This document shows, in pieces, positions 8,624 through 17,609 of a stretch of 28,068 bases of DNA. Each line of letters begins with the position of its first letter. The first letter of the stretch is position 1. The notes beneath the pieces are model-generated. The model was not told where the DNA came from, did no database searches, and worked only from the letters and a program-made list of their open reading frames with translations. Origin of the DNA: Bacteroidales bacterium (GTDB lineage: Bacteria > Bacteroidota > Bacteroidia > Bacteroidales > JAADGE01); the NCBI GenBank assembly GCA_029932445.1, contig JAOZQB010000008.1:1-28068 (forward strand), written 5' to 3'. The position numbers and the translations under genes were made by a program.

Positions 8624-9797
8624 TCTTTTTGTTTTTTTGATTGTCAGCTTTAAAATTAGTGTTATTGGGTCGTTTTTTATGGTGTCTGAAATTGCTTCTT
8701 TTCTTTTTGCGTTTTTTAGGTTTCTTATCAAAACGCGTAATGCTTTCTTGACCCGCAACATCATTATAATCAGTTATAATTGATGTTTCGAAAGTTTCTT
8801 CTTTTAAAATTTCGGGTTTTTCACCTTTTTTATTCATTTCAATAATCTCAAACACGCGATTGGTTGAAACCGAGCTTATAAATTCATGATTATCAGATTT
8901 TATTGAGTACCAAATTAATTTTTTATACACATCAATTTTCATATATCTTGCTGTACCGTCTTGCATTTCAAGATTAATTTTAGGCGGAAAATCTGAAATG
9001 GCATCTTTATAGCTTGCTTTTTCAAAATTAAGGCAACATTTTAATTTGCCGCATTGGCCGGCAAGCTTCTGCGGATTCATTGATAATTGTTGTTCTCTTG
9101 CCGTATCCGTAGTAACCGAATTGAAATCATTCATCCATGAAGAACAGCACAACTCTCTTCCGCAGGAACCGATACCGCCGATTCTTCCGGCTTCTTGGCG
9201 TGCACCGATTTGTTTCATTTCAATGCGTATTTTGAATTCATCAGCAAGAATTCGTATAAGTTCACGAAAATCAACACGTTTATCAGCAATATAATAAAAA
9301 ATAGCTTTTGTTCCGTCACCCTGAAATTCAACATCACCGATTTTCATTTCAAGATTCAGACGTTTGGCTATTTGCCGGGTTCTCAGCATAACATCATCTT
9401 CTCTTGATGTAGCATTTTCCCATTTTTCAATATCAACGGATTTAACTTTTCGGTAGACAATTTTAAAATTATTGTCGTCTTTTATGCCTTTACGTTTCAT
9501 TTGTTCACGCACAAGTTCTCCGACTAAGGAAACGGTTCCGATATCATGCCCCGGAGATGATTCAACTGCAATCATATCTCCCTCCGTAAGAATTAATTGA
9601 TTGATGTTTTTATAAAAATCTTTTCGTGTATTCTTAAAGCGAACTTCTACAATGTCGGGTGTATTTGATGTTTTCGGGTAGTTTCTTAAATCATTGAAAA
9701 CATTTAACTTGTTGCAACTGTGCGGATTGCAATATTTTCCGTCTTTTACGGTTTGAGAGGCGCAACCTCTTAACGTATTATCTTCTTCTTTCTTCAT
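8613..9797 (-). CDS. ricT: RicT/PSP1-domain iron-sulfur regulatory protein (YaaT family)
   Basis: The 394-residue product carries the PSP1 core with the cysteine motifs CGRELCC (Cys212, 217, 218) and CGKLKCC (Cys249, 254, 255), the hallmark of YaaT/RicT. In Bacillus RicT joins RicA and RicF in a complex that carries Fe-S clusters and stimulates RNase Y-dependent mRNA maturation; whether Bacteroidota keep the same partners is not established. An N-terminal extension holds three further cysteines (12, 23, 28), and the C-terminal 40 residues are a Lys/Arg-rich disordered tail that might contact nucleic acid. It follows holB by 148 bp, an adjacency also seen in Bacillus, and overlaps gldH. A short hairpin ends just before its ATG. 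Confidence 0.9.
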   Translation of the reverse strand: MKKEEDNTLRGCASQTVKDGKYCNPHSCNKLNVFNDLRNYPKTSNTPDIVEVRFKNTRKDFYKNINQLILTEGDMIAVESSPGHDIGTVSLVGELVREQMKRKGIKDDNNFKIVYRKVKSVDIEKWENATSREDDVMLRTRQIAKRLNLEMKIGDVEFQGDGTKAIFYYIADKRVDFRELIRILADEFKIRIEMKQIGARQEAGRIGGIGSCGRELCCSSWMNDFNSVTTDTAREQQLSMNPQKLAGQCGKLKCCLNFEKASYKDAISDFPPKINLEMQDGTARYMKIDVYKKLIWYSIKSDNHEFISSVSTNRVFEIIEMNKKGEKPEILKEETFETSIITDYNDVAGQESITRFDKKPKKRKKKRSNFRHHKKRPNNTNFKADNQKNKKNDR

Positions 9798-9800
9798 TTC

Positions 9801-9820
9801 TACTGTTTTTTATAACAGTA
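9801..9820 (-). other. Hairpin immediately upstream of ricT start
   Basis: TACTGTT (9801-9807) and AACAGTA (9814-9820) form a perfect 7-bp stem with a 6-nt loop. In the ricT transcript the stem ends three bases before the ATG at 9797, over the region a ribosome would bind. The run of T on the ricT strand lies before the stem, so it is not a terminator for that strand. Confidence 0.35.
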
Positions 9821-9945
9821 AAAAAAGTATGCGTTCCTGTGATATTTTGTATTTATTTAATAAAGGGTGTTTCGATAGTATATTTTTAAAATATTAAATA
9901 AATTATATTGTTTTAATAGTTTGAATTTTTGGAACAACCAACTTT

Positions 9946-11094
9946 TTACTGTGGTTTAATTTTTAATAATCGTGCAGTTTTTAATGCAAGATCCAAAAAA
10001 ATAAGTTTATTGTAACCGTTTCTTTCTATGTGATTATAGGCTTCATTAAACTCATTCGTTAATTGAAATATATTATTTTTATGTATAAACTTGTTAAATT
10101 TTATTGAGAAATTTTTCTCATTATCGGTCAAAAATAGAACTTTATTTTGATTTTCGGGACTGATATTTAAGATAAAATTTTCACGTAATAATTTTAAAGC
10201 ATATTGTAAGAAATTTTTTTGTGTTTCACGACCCGATTTTGCCATTTTTTCAGCCCATTCGATAAGCTCGGTAATTCTTAACCCGTAGGCATCTCTCATA
10301 AATTGTGCAAATAAGCTGAAATTCTCCTGTTCAGAGGAGTTTGCATTATTAAGAATTAGTTCTTTTGCTTTAAGATAATTGCCGTCCGAAGTTCTGACAA
10401 TCTCTTTAATTTTTGCATCTTCAATTTCATATTTCTCTTTGATACTTTCATACATTACTTGCTCATTAATTTTCGGTATTTTAATTAATTGCGTTCGTGA
10501 AAGTATTGTTTTAATAATTTTCTCTGAATCTTCCGTAACTAAAATTAAGATTGTTTTCGGCGGCGGTTCTTCAATCATTTTTAATAATTTATTCGATGCG
10601 GAAATATTCATTTTTTCCGGCATCCAAATAATCATAATTTTATATTCCGATTCGTAGGATTTAAGATTCAGTTTTTTAATTATTTCTTCACTTTCCTGTG
10701 CAAAAATGCCTGCTTGCTGGTTTTCCGTTCCCATTTTTTTCAGCCATTTTTCAAATCCGTGATAAACTGAATTTGAAAGAAATTCGCGCCATTCCTTAAT
10801 GTAAGTATCGCTAATCGGTTTTTCCGAAGCTTTTTTCTTTATTACCGGAAAGACAAAATGCAAATCAGGGTGAATTAATTTTTGATATTTTAAGCAAGAA
10901 GAACAAGTGCCGCAAGAATCATTTTCAGATTTGTTTTCACAAGATAAGTATTGGGCAAAAGCAATTGCCAATGACAACTTCCCGTTACCTTCGGGACCCG
11001 AAAATAATAATGCATGGCTGACCCGATTTTGTTGAACGGCACCGATTAATTTTTGTTTAATTGCTTTATGTCCGGCTATATCCTTAAAAAACAT
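9946..11094 (-). CDS. holB: DNA polymerase III delta-prime subunit
   Basis: The 382-residue product is a clamp-loader AAA+ subunit. It has Walker A GPEGNGKL (33-40), a four-cysteine zinc knuckle (Cys52, 61, 64, 67, as CGTCSSC) and the segment KLLKMIEEPPPKTILILVTE (about 184-203) typical of delta-prime. The SRC arginine-finger motif reads SRTQ, keeping the Arg but not the Cys. The C-terminal collar domain is poorly conserved, as usual. It loads the sliding clamp together with DnaX and HolA. It is first in the leftward holB-ricT-gldH group and is divergent from the methyltransferase gene. A promoter candidate lies in the 58-bp divergent gap. Confidence 0.92.
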   Translation of the reverse strand: MFFKDIAGHKAIKQKLIGAVQQNRVSHALLFSGPEGNGKLSLAIAFAQYLSCENKSENDSCGTCSSCLKYQKLIHPDLHFVFPVIKKKASEKPISDTYIKEWREFLSNSVYHGFEKWLKKMGTENQQAGIFAQESEEIIKKLNLKSYESEYKIMIIWMPEKMNISASNKLLKMIEEPPPKTILILVTEDSEKIIKTILSRTQLIKIPKINEQVMYESIKEKYEIEDAKIKEIVRTSDGNYLKAKELILNNANSSEQENFSLFAQFMRDAYGLRITELIEWAEKMAKSGRETQKNFLQYALKLLRENFILNISPENQNKVLFLTDNEKNFSIKFNKFIHKNNIFQLTNEFNEAYNHIERNGYNKLIFLDLALKTARLLKIKPQ

Positions 11095-11113
11095 TTATCT
11101 TTGTTTTTGATTT

Positions 11114-11145
11114 CAAAAGTAAGTATTTTAAGGTTTATCAGAAAA
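11114..11145 (-). promoter_or_regulatory. Probable promoter for holB
   Basis: On the minus strand TTTT (11145-11142), then 20 nt, then TACTTTTG (11121-11114), a full match to the Bacteroidota -7 box TAnnTTTG. The predicted start lies about 15-20 nt before the holB ATG. Confidence 0.5.
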
Positions 11146-11152
11146 AGATAAT

Positions 11153-11794
11153 ATGGAAATAGCAAAAGATATTTTTCAATATATTGTTAATCATAGTGAT
11201 AAAGAAGATGAAATTTTAACTGATTTATCCAGAAGAACAAATTTAACAACCATTCATCCCAGAATGTTATCCGGACATTTACAAGGTAAACTTCTGGAAT
11301 TTATAAGCAAAATGATTAAGCCGGAAAGAATATTGGAAATCGGAACTTTTACGGGTTATTCTGCAATTTGTTTGGCAAAAGGGCTTTCGAAAAACGGCTT
11401 ACTTTTTACGATTGAAATAAATGATGAACGAAAAAAAATTATTGAAGAGTTCATTGATAAAGCTGAATTTTCAGATAAGATTAAATTATTAATCGGTGAT
11501 GCAATCAAACAGATTCCGAAAATCACTGAAGTATTTGATTTAGTATTTATTGATGCCGATAAACCGAATTATTTAAATTATTATAAAGCCGTTCTTCCGA
11601 AATTGAAATCGGGAGGCTTTATTCTTGTCGATAATGTTCTTTGGGACGGTAAAGTAGTTCATAAAGTTTCAAAAGATGATATGTCCACAAAGGGAATTTT
11701 CGATTTTAATAACTATGTTCAAAATGATACGACGGTTGAAAATTTAATGTTACCGCTAAGAGACGGATTGATGTTAATCAGAAAAAAAGAATAA
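11153..11794 (+). CDS. SAM-dependent O-methyltransferase (family 3, catechol/caffeoyl-CoA type)
   Basis: The 213-residue product matches the compact class I methyltransferase family. Motif I reads LEIGTFTGYSA (about 60-70), the acidic motif after strand 3 reads FTIEIN, and the metal-binding signature reads FIDADKPNY followed by GGFILVDNVLWDGKV. Members transfer a methyl group from SAM to a hydroxyl of catechol-like or polyketide-like substrates with a divalent metal; the substrate cannot be told from the sequence. It is the first rightward gene of this stretch, divergent from holB, and stands 120 bp before the signalling block, so it is probably not functionally part of it. A TATCTTTG box at 11096-11103 could serve as its -7 element but lacks a -33 partner. 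Confidence 0.9.
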   Translation: MEIAKDIFQYIVNHSDKEDEILTDLSRRTNLTTIHPRMLSGHLQGKLLEFISKMIKPERILEIGTFTGYSAICLAKGLSKNGLLFTIEINDERKKIIEEFIDKAEFSDKIKLLIGDAIKQIPKITEVFDLVFIDADKPNYLNYYKAVLPKLKSGGFILVDNVLWDGKVVHKVSKDDMSTKGIFDFNNYVQNDTTVENLMLPLRDGLMLIRKKE

Positions 11795-11819
11795 ACTTTT
11801 TAAGAATTCTTTTGTCTGA

Positions 11820-11851
11820 TTTTCACAAAATTAAAAAAAATACTATTTTTG
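11820..11851 (+). promoter_or_regulatory. Probable promoter for the GAF/PAS-SpoIIE-Sia block
   Basis: TTTT (11820-11823), then exactly 20 nt, then TATTTTTG (11844-11851), a full match to TAnnTTTG. It lies about 63 nt before the ATG at 11915. Since the next genes overlap or sit within about 10 bp, this may drive the genes up to siaC. Confidence 0.5.
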
Positions 11852-11914
11852 AAATCTTATACCTTTTTGATTGTGAATATTCTATTTTTTATTTAAAGGT
11901 TCATAAAACCGATT

Positions 11915-14005
11915 ATGGCTTCAAAAAAAAGATCAATAATAAGCGGAATTAAAATATTTTTATCATTAATTTTTATTTTAAGCATATTAAATTATGTTTT
12001 GACAAGTTACTATAATAAAAAAATTATTGACAGAGAGAACAAGGTTATTCTTGCTGATAAAATTTTAATTCTTCTTAATCAAATTACGGATGATATTGAT
12101 AATGAAACTTTTTCGGTTGAAAAAAATTTGGGACAGTTTACTATTTTAAAATCCCGGTTCTCACTGTTATCGAAGGGCGGAAAAACAGAAGAATTATTGC
12201 TTAATAATAAAATCTCTCCTGTCAATAAAGATTACACTCAAAGTTTTTCCGAGATTGAAAAGAAACTAAAAAAAATAACGGATATTTTAAAAAAAGATTC
12301 CGGTTCGGAATTTTCATATATTGAAAAAAAACAAAATCTTTTAAATTCAAATCTGACTTTTATTATTCAAAAATTTAAACGAATAAAGAAATCATTTCAA
12401 AAATCGGTATTATCCCTAACTTATCGGAAGAATTTTACGGATATTTTCACTTTATTGTTGATTGTTTTTTCTGCAATATTTATTTATGTCAGAATAAAGA
12501 ACAAACTTACGGAAGATATTAATGAATTAAATTTACAAGTCCAAAACCTGACTAAGACAAATAATTCGAAAGTTTTTGAAAGCAGTGAAGAATTTGAACC
12601 TGTATTAAACGGGATTAATTCTGTTCATTTAAAATTTGCCGAAATTTCTGATTTTGTGAGCAGCTTACTTTCAGATGATTATAATATTGATTTTTCATCT
12701 TCAGAGAAAATAAATCCGGTTCAAAAGTCATTAATTGATTTAAGAGATAAATTAAAAGAAAATATTGAATTAAATAATAAACGACTTGAAGAAGAGCATC
12801 GAAGACAATGGTTCTCGGAAGGAAAAGCAAAATTTAACGATATTTTACGAGAAGCAAATTTTGAAATAAAAAATTTAGCAGAAACATCGTTAATTAATAT
12901 GGTCAAATTTTTAAATGCTGCACAGGGCGGATTTTTTATTCTGAATGATAATGAATCAACACCGTTTCTTGAATTAATTTCGGCTTTTGCCTATGACAGA
13001 ATAAAATTGCTTACAAAACGAATTGAAATCGGCGACGGACTTGTAGGAATGTGTGCAGTAGAAAAAAATACGGTTGTTATTACGGATGTCCCTGAAGATT
13101 ATATGCAAATTGAATCCGGATTGGGAGAAGCCGCACCGACAAATATTTTAATAATTCCTTTGAAGACCGAAGATAATGTTTTAGGTGTTATTGAAATTGC
13201 ATCTTTTTATGAGTTTAAAAAAAATGAAATAGATTTTATTGAGAATGTTGCAGAAGATATTGCTACAACACTTGAAACAACAAAAATTTCTGCAAAAACA
13301 TCCGAATTATTACAAGAAACTCAAAAAAAATCGGAAGAACTCGCATTAAGGGATACTGAAATGTCCGAAAAGATAAGCGAATTGAGAGATGCTCAAAAAG
13401 AAACGAAAAGAAGTGTTTCTGAAATGAATGCTTTAACTACGGTAATTGATAAAGTCCTGTTTAAAATTGAACTTACAACAGCCGGAAAAATAAGCTCAGT
13501 CAATAACCTGTTTTTGAGTCGTTTAGGATACAAACAAACTGAAATGCGTAATAAAGGGTTTGTCGATTTTATAAAAGATAACGAAAAGAAAGTATTGGAA
13601 GATGTTTATAATGAAGTTTCCAAAGAGAATTATACTCGGCAAGAAATTATTTTTATAACCAAACAAAATTCCGAAATAAAAACGAGCAGCTTTTTTTCTG
13701 CCGTCAGAAACGAAAAAGGTGAAATAGTCAGAATTCTGATGTTGGCTGATAATACTTCTTACAGAGAAGAACTACAAAAGAAAAATGTCCTGTTAAAAGA
13801 AGAATTAAATACAAAAGTTCATATTATTTCTGAAAAAGAGAAAGAAATAAGCAGCATTTTTAAAAAAGTTAAACAGTCAGGGAATATTCCCGATAATGAA
13901 ATTATAAAATTAAAACAAAGAGAAAAAAGAGTATTAGAAAGTCATGAAACAAGTTCAGAAAAAAAATATGTCGAATGGTTAAAAGATGTAAAATCTGAAA
14001 AATGA
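11915..14005 (+). CDS. Membrane GAF/PAS sensor protein without an output domain
   Basis: The 696-residue product has two transmembrane segments (about 11-31 and 177-196) flanking an extracytoplasmic helical region of some 145 residues, as in chemoreceptor-like sensors. A linker and coiled coil lead to a GAF domain (about 322-448), a coiled coil (about 455-500), a PAS domain (about 508-615, with NLFLSRLGY and ILMLADNTSYREEL) and a basic, coiled-coil tail. No kinase, phosphatase, GGDEF or DNA-binding domain is present, so it must signal through a partner. It overlaps the SpoIIE phosphatase gene by 4 bp (ATGA). The phosphatase shares the membrane-coiled coil-GAF-PAS plan, including a similar (R)QWFSEGK/QKWIFDGK segment before the GAF, so the two may be paralogous in their N-terminal halves and may form a hetero-complex (inference). 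Confidence 0.85.
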   Translation: MASKKRSIISGIKIFLSLIFILSILNYVLTSYYNKKIIDRENKVILADKILILLNQITDDIDNETFSVEKNLGQFTILKSRFSLLSKGGKTEELLLNNKISPVNKDYTQSFSEIEKKLKKITDILKKDSGSEFSYIEKKQNLLNSNLTFIIQKFKRIKKSFQKSVLSLTYRKNFTDIFTLLLIVFSAIFIYVRIKNKLTEDINELNLQVQNLTKTNNSKVFESSEEFEPVLNGINSVHLKFAEISDFVSSLLSDDYNIDFSSSEKINPVQKSLIDLRDKLKENIELNNKRLEEEHRRQWFSEGKAKFNDILREANFEIKNLAETSLINMVKFLNAAQGGFFILNDNESTPFLELISAFAYDRIKLLTKRIEIGDGLVGMCAVEKNTVVITDVPEDYMQIESGLGEAAPTNILIIPLKTEDNVLGVIEIASFYEFKKNEIDFIENVAEDIATTLETTKISAKTSELLQETQKKSEELALRDTEMSEKISELRDAQKETKRSVSEMNALTTVIDKVLFKIELTTAGKISSVNNLFLSRLGYKQTEMRNKGFVDFIKDNEKKVLEDVYNEVSKENYTRQEIIFITKQNSEIKTSSFFSAVRNEKGEIVRILMLADNTSYREELQKKNVLLKEELNTKVHIISEKEKEISSIFKKVKQSGNIPDNEIIKLKQREKRVLESHETSSEKKYVEWLKDVKSEK

Positions 14006-16611
14006 GCAAAGGAATTAATAACATATCAATTATTAGAAATTCAACGATTTGGAAATCTGTTTTGAACAGTTTCCTTTTTGGTTTGTTTTTTCCTGCTGCA
14101 GCTTGGGTATATTATTTTTTAAGCAATAAAATTAACTTGACCGGTCAAAACATTACGGATATCCATGTATTAAACCCTGTACTTTTTCTTATTGATTTGA
14201 TTCCTGTTCTGTTAGCAGGACTTTCATTTTTCTTATCTAAACGATTACAAAATGAACGAATTCAAATTTATAATCAACTTCTTTCAAAAGAAAATTTAAT
14301 CCAAAAATATTCCGGATATGTTAAAAAAATAGGAAAAGGCGAATATTCAGATGTTGCGAATATGCATTTTGATGATGATTTAGGACAATCTCTTAATGAG
14401 ATGAAAGAAAATTTATTGTTAAAATATCAAACTGAGGAAAAGCAGAAATGGATTTTTGACGGGAAAAATTTATTTGATGAAATTTTAAGAAAACACAATG
14501 AAATAAAACCCTTAGCCTATGAAATTTTAGTTAATTTAACGGAATATTCTAATGCTGTTCAAGGAATATTTTATATTTTTGATGATGACATCCAAAAACT
14601 AACATCTGTCTCATCTTATGCATACGGAAGAGAAAAATTTTTGCAATCAGAATATAAGTTAGGTGAAGGTCTGATCGGACAAGCTTCTTATGAAAAAGCG
14701 ATTCTTTACAGAAAAAATTTGCCTGATAACTTTATAACTGTTTCTTCCGGAATATTAGGTGAACAAAAACCAAAATCTTTAGTTGTTTTGCCTTTGCTGG
14801 GAGATGAGAAAGTTCAAGGTGCCGTGGAATTGGCATTTTTAAAAAACAATATATCCGAAGATGTTCTCTTGTTATTTGAAGAATTAAGCGGTATTATCGG
14901 TCAAACCTTATTTAATATTAAAGCAAATACAACGACGAAAAAATTGCTTACGGAATCTCAAAAACTTACGAATGATTTACGGCATAATGAAGAAGAACTG
15001 AGAAAGAATGCCAAACAAACGGAAAAAACGCAAGTTGAATTAGAGAAATCAAATATTGAACTTGCTCAAAAAATTGCTGAAGTTGAACAAGGACAAAAAC
15101 GTCTTCATGCCTTGCTTGAAAATGCTTCTGAAGTTATTACAATTTATGATAAAGAAGGAATTGTTCAATATGTAAGTCCTTCAGTAAGAAGTATTTTGGG
15201 GTTTGCGACTGAGGAAATGATCGGTGTGAACAGGTTTGAAAGGGGTGAGCGAATTTTAAAAGATGTATTTCTGTTTTTATTGGAAAATCCAAATGAAGAA
15301 AAAACCTTTGAATACCAATATACCGATAAAAATAATAAGCGCTTATGGTTGGAAACGACGGGTCGGAATCAGTTAAATAATCCGGCTATTAACGGGATTT
15401 TATTTAATACACGGGATATTACGGAACGAAAAGAAGCTGAAACCGTTAAGCGTTTAAGCAGTGAAATGCAAGCATTGTCTGAAAATAGTCCTGATATGAT
15501 AATTCGTATGGGACCTGACGGAACATTTTTCTATGCAAATCCGACAACGGAACGATTCATCGGGCTAAATCCGAAAACTTTAATCGGAAATAATATTGAA
15601 AATTCAGATATTGATGAAACTGTTAAAACGTTTATAAAATCGATAACTGCCGAAACAATTGCCGAACATGAAGAAATTCAAAAAGAAACGGTTTTTAATA
15701 TCGATAATGTTAAACGAATTGTTCAATTTAATGCTATTCCCGAATACGGAGAAAATCAAGAATTGAATACAATCCTTTTTGTTGTACATGATATCACTGA
15801 GAGAAAAGAGATTGAAACAGAGATTGAAAATAAGAATAAAAATATTACGGAAAGTATCAATTATGCACAACGGATTCAATCTGCAATTATTCCTGATTTT
15901 GATATAATTAAACGTTATTTGCCTAATTCATTTATGCTTTATCACCCAAGAGATGTGGTGAGCGGTGATTTGCCTTGGTTTTATGTAACCGATGAAGAAA
16001 TATATATAGCTGCCATTGATTGTACCGGACACGGAGTACCGGGAACCTTAATTTCATTTATTGCTTATTTTTCTTTAAACAGTATTTTAAACAGTCCGGA
16101 AAAAAGAACAACTTCGGAAATTCTCGATGAACTTCACGTTCGTGTAAAACGTACGTTAAAACAAGATTCTCCGGATTCAAAAGCACGTGATGGCATGGAT
16201 ATTGCCATTGTTAAAATTAATTATAAAACAAATAAGTTGGAATTTGCGGGAGCTCATCGACCTTTATTTTACTTAAAAGGAGATGAATTAAGCAGATATA
16301 AAGGAGACCGAATGTCAATAGGCGGTAAATCTGTTGCATCCAGAAGAGGTAAAGGTGAAGAAAAATTCACAAATTATGAAATAGATATTGCTAAAAAAGA
16401 TAAAATTTTTATATTTACCGATGGATTACCGGATCAAATCGGTGGTAATGAAGGCAGAAAATATCAGGCCGGCAGGATAAGAGATATTATTGTTGAAAAA
16501 AATAATTTTTCAATGAAAGAATATTATAATTACTTTGTGGAAGATTTTGAAAACTGGAAACAAAATTTTAAACAAATTGATGATATTTTATTTATCGGAA
16601 TAGAATTTTAA
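14002..16611 (+). CDS. Membrane GAF-PAS-PAS protein serine/threonine phosphatase (SpoIIE/PP2C, SiaA-like)
   Basis: The 869-residue product has two N-terminal membrane segments (about 17-42 and 58-80), a GAF domain (about 160-306), a coiled coil (310-368), two PAS domains (about 370-480 and 485-605) and a C-terminal SpoIIE-type PP2C domain (about 630-869). Metal-binding motifs are visible: VSGD with Asp656, AIDCTGHGVPG, DGMDIAIVKI, FAGAHRPLFYL, IFTDGLPDQ and the final DDILFIGIEF. The usual VSGDFYWF reads VSGDLPWF here, with the aspartate kept. By analogy to SiaA it should dephosphorylate the SiaC-like protein encoded two genes downstream. It is translationally coupled to the upstream sensor and lies 10 bp before the SiaB-like kinase. 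Confidence 0.92.
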   Translation: MSKGINNISIIRNSTIWKSVLNSFLFGLFFPAAAWVYYFLSNKINLTGQNITDIHVLNPVLFLIDLIPVLLAGLSFFLSKRLQNERIQIYNQLLSKENLIQKYSGYVKKIGKGEYSDVANMHFDDDLGQSLNEMKENLLLKYQTEEKQKWIFDGKNLFDEILRKHNEIKPLAYEILVNLTEYSNAVQGIFYIFDDDIQKLTSVSSYAYGREKFLQSEYKLGEGLIGQASYEKAILYRKNLPDNFITVSSGILGEQKPKSLVVLPLLGDEKVQGAVELAFLKNNISEDVLLLFEELSGIIGQTLFNIKANTTTKKLLTESQKLTNDLRHNEEELRKNAKQTEKTQVELEKSNIELAQKIAEVEQGQKRLHALLENASEVITIYDKEGIVQYVSPSVRSILGFATEEMIGVNRFERGERILKDVFLFLLENPNEEKTFEYQYTDKNNKRLWLETTGRNQLNNPAINGILFNTRDITERKEAETVKRLSSEMQALSENSPDMIIRMGPDGTFFYANPTTERFIGLNPKTLIGNNIENSDIDETVKTFIKSITAETIAEHEEIQKETVFNIDNVKRIVQFNAIPEYGENQELNTILFVVHDITERKEIETEIENKNKNITESINYAQRIQSAIIPDFDIIKRYLPNSFMLYHPRDVVSGDLPWFYVTDEEIYIAAIDCTGHGVPGTLISFIAYFSLNSILNSPEKRTTSEILDELHVRVKRTLKQDSPDSKARDGMDIAIVKINYKTNKLEFAGAHRPLFYLKGDELSRYKGDRMSIGGKSVASRRGKGEEKFTNYEIDIAKKDKIFIFTDGLPDQIGGNEGRKYQAGRIRDIIVEKNNFSMKEYYNYFVEDFENWKQNFKQIDDILFIGIEF

Positions 16612-16621
16612 ATATTTTTGT

Positions 16622-17200
16622 ATGGCAGAATCAGAAAAAAATAAAGCAAAATTGCATTTCGCTTATGATTTTTATAAGATTATGAAAGAAAGTGATGTTA
16701 CTTTTGCTTATGAGGGTGAAATAACTCATGAAATTACAAAAGCATTCAGCTCATTAGCCGAAAGCCATATTGCATTAAATAATGAGTCAAACGCCTTGCA
16801 AAAAAGAGTGTTTCACGTTATGGTTGAATCACTTCAAAATATAAGTAAACATTCTTCAGAAAGGAAATTTAAAGATTCTATGTTTGCAGGACAAGGAATT
16901 TTTTTGGTTACAAAAGATGATCAAGAATATAATATAACAACCGGAAATGTTGTTCTTAATGAAAAAATTCCGGCTTTAAAAGAACATATTGAAAAAATTA
17001 ATTCAGGTAATAAGAAAACATTAAAAGAACTTTATAAAAAGAAGATTAAATTCGGTAAATTGTCTGATAAAGGCGGTGCCGGATTAGGTTTTATTGATAT
17101 GGTAAGAAAAACAGGTGAACAATTAATTTATACATTTTTAGATTTGAACGATAAAAAAACCTATTTTGTATTAACATCAACGATATTCAGAACAAAATAA
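16622..17200 (+). CDS. SiaB-family protein kinase (DUF6272)
   Basis: The 192-residue product resembles SiaB, a small GHKL-fold serine/threonine kinase. An N-box-like helix is seen in MVESLQNISKHS (Glu69, Asn73, His77) and a glycine lid in KGGAGLGFIDM (150-160). SiaB phosphorylates SiaC and opposes the SiaA phosphatase in Pseudomonas aeruginosa; the same role is inferred here because all three genes are adjacent in the order phosphatase, kinase, phosphoprotein. It starts 10 bp after the phosphatase stop and ends 7 bp before the SiaC gene. The family call is from motifs and context; kinase activity in this organism is unproved. Confidence 0.85.
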   Translation: MAESEKNKAKLHFAYDFYKIMKESDVTFAYEGEITHEITKAFSSLAESHIALNNESNALQKRVFHVMVESLQNISKHSSERKFKDSMFAGQGIFLVTKDDQEYNITTGNVVLNEKIPALKEHIEKINSGNKKTLKELYKKKIKFGKLSDKGGAGLGFIDMVRKTGEQLIYTFLDLNDKKTYFVLTSTIFRTK

Positions 17201-17207
17201 CAGAACT

Positions 17208-17597
17208 ATGCGAATAATTAAAATTGAAGGTACGGACGATACTCCCCAAGTTACATTAGATGCAAATCCGGAGAATCCGTTTATGGAGATTTCAGGACGA
17301 TCTTTGCCTGAAGATGTAGTTGCTTTTTATGACCCTATTTTAGAGTGGTTAGACGAGTATGCTGAGAATCCTCTTGAAAAAACGGTTTTAAACATTAAAC
17401 TTGAATATTTTAATACGGCATCATCAAAATTATTATTAGATATTTTATTAAAATTAGAAGATTTGAGTGAAGCTGACCATGATGTTCTCGTAAGGTGGCA
17501 TTATCCGGATGATGATGAAGATATGGAAGAAGCAGGTGAAGAATACGAAGATATTGTTGAAGTTCCTTTTGAACAAGTCAGTTATTCAATTGACTAA
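17208..17597 (+). CDS. SiaC-family regulatory phosphoprotein (DUF1987)
   Basis: The 129-residue acidic protein has the SiaC hallmarks: an N-terminal strand region with the DANPENPFMEISGRSLPED segment, and LNIKLEYFNTASSKLLLDIL, where Thr70 matches the threonine phosphorylated in Pseudomonas SiaC. The last third is rich in Asp and Glu (about 100-120). In Pseudomonas unphosphorylated SiaC binds and activates the diguanylate cyclase SiaD; no GGDEF protein is encoded here, so its target is unknown and the neighbouring transporter is a candidate. It is last of the close-packed genes; a 98-bp gap with a strong inverted repeat follows. Confidence 0.88.
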   Translation: MRIIKIEGTDDTPQVTLDANPENPFMEISGRSLPEDVVAFYDPILEWLDEYAENPLEKTVLNIKLEYFNTASSKLLLDILLKLEDLSEADHDVLVRWHYPDDDEDMEEAGEEYEDIVEVPFEQVSYSID

Positions 17598-17609
17598 TTC
17601 ATATTTTTG

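Noticed and set aside
8624..8764. 47-residue extension of GldH
   Set aside because: It lies within ricT and would bury the lipoprotein signal peptide.
9801..9826. Hairpin plus A-run near ricT as an intrinsic terminator
   Set aside because: The run is A on the plus strand after the stem, and on the minus strand the T-run precedes the stem, so neither direction fits.
11096..11103. TATCTTTG as a promoter for the O-methyltransferase
   Set aside because: The box is a full -7 match, but no TTTG or TTTT lies 19-21 nt upstream, where the sequence is GC-rich; kept only as a possibility.
16613..16620. TATTTTTG before the SiaB-like gene as a promoter
   Set aside because: It ends one base before the ATG, leaving no transcript start before the gene.
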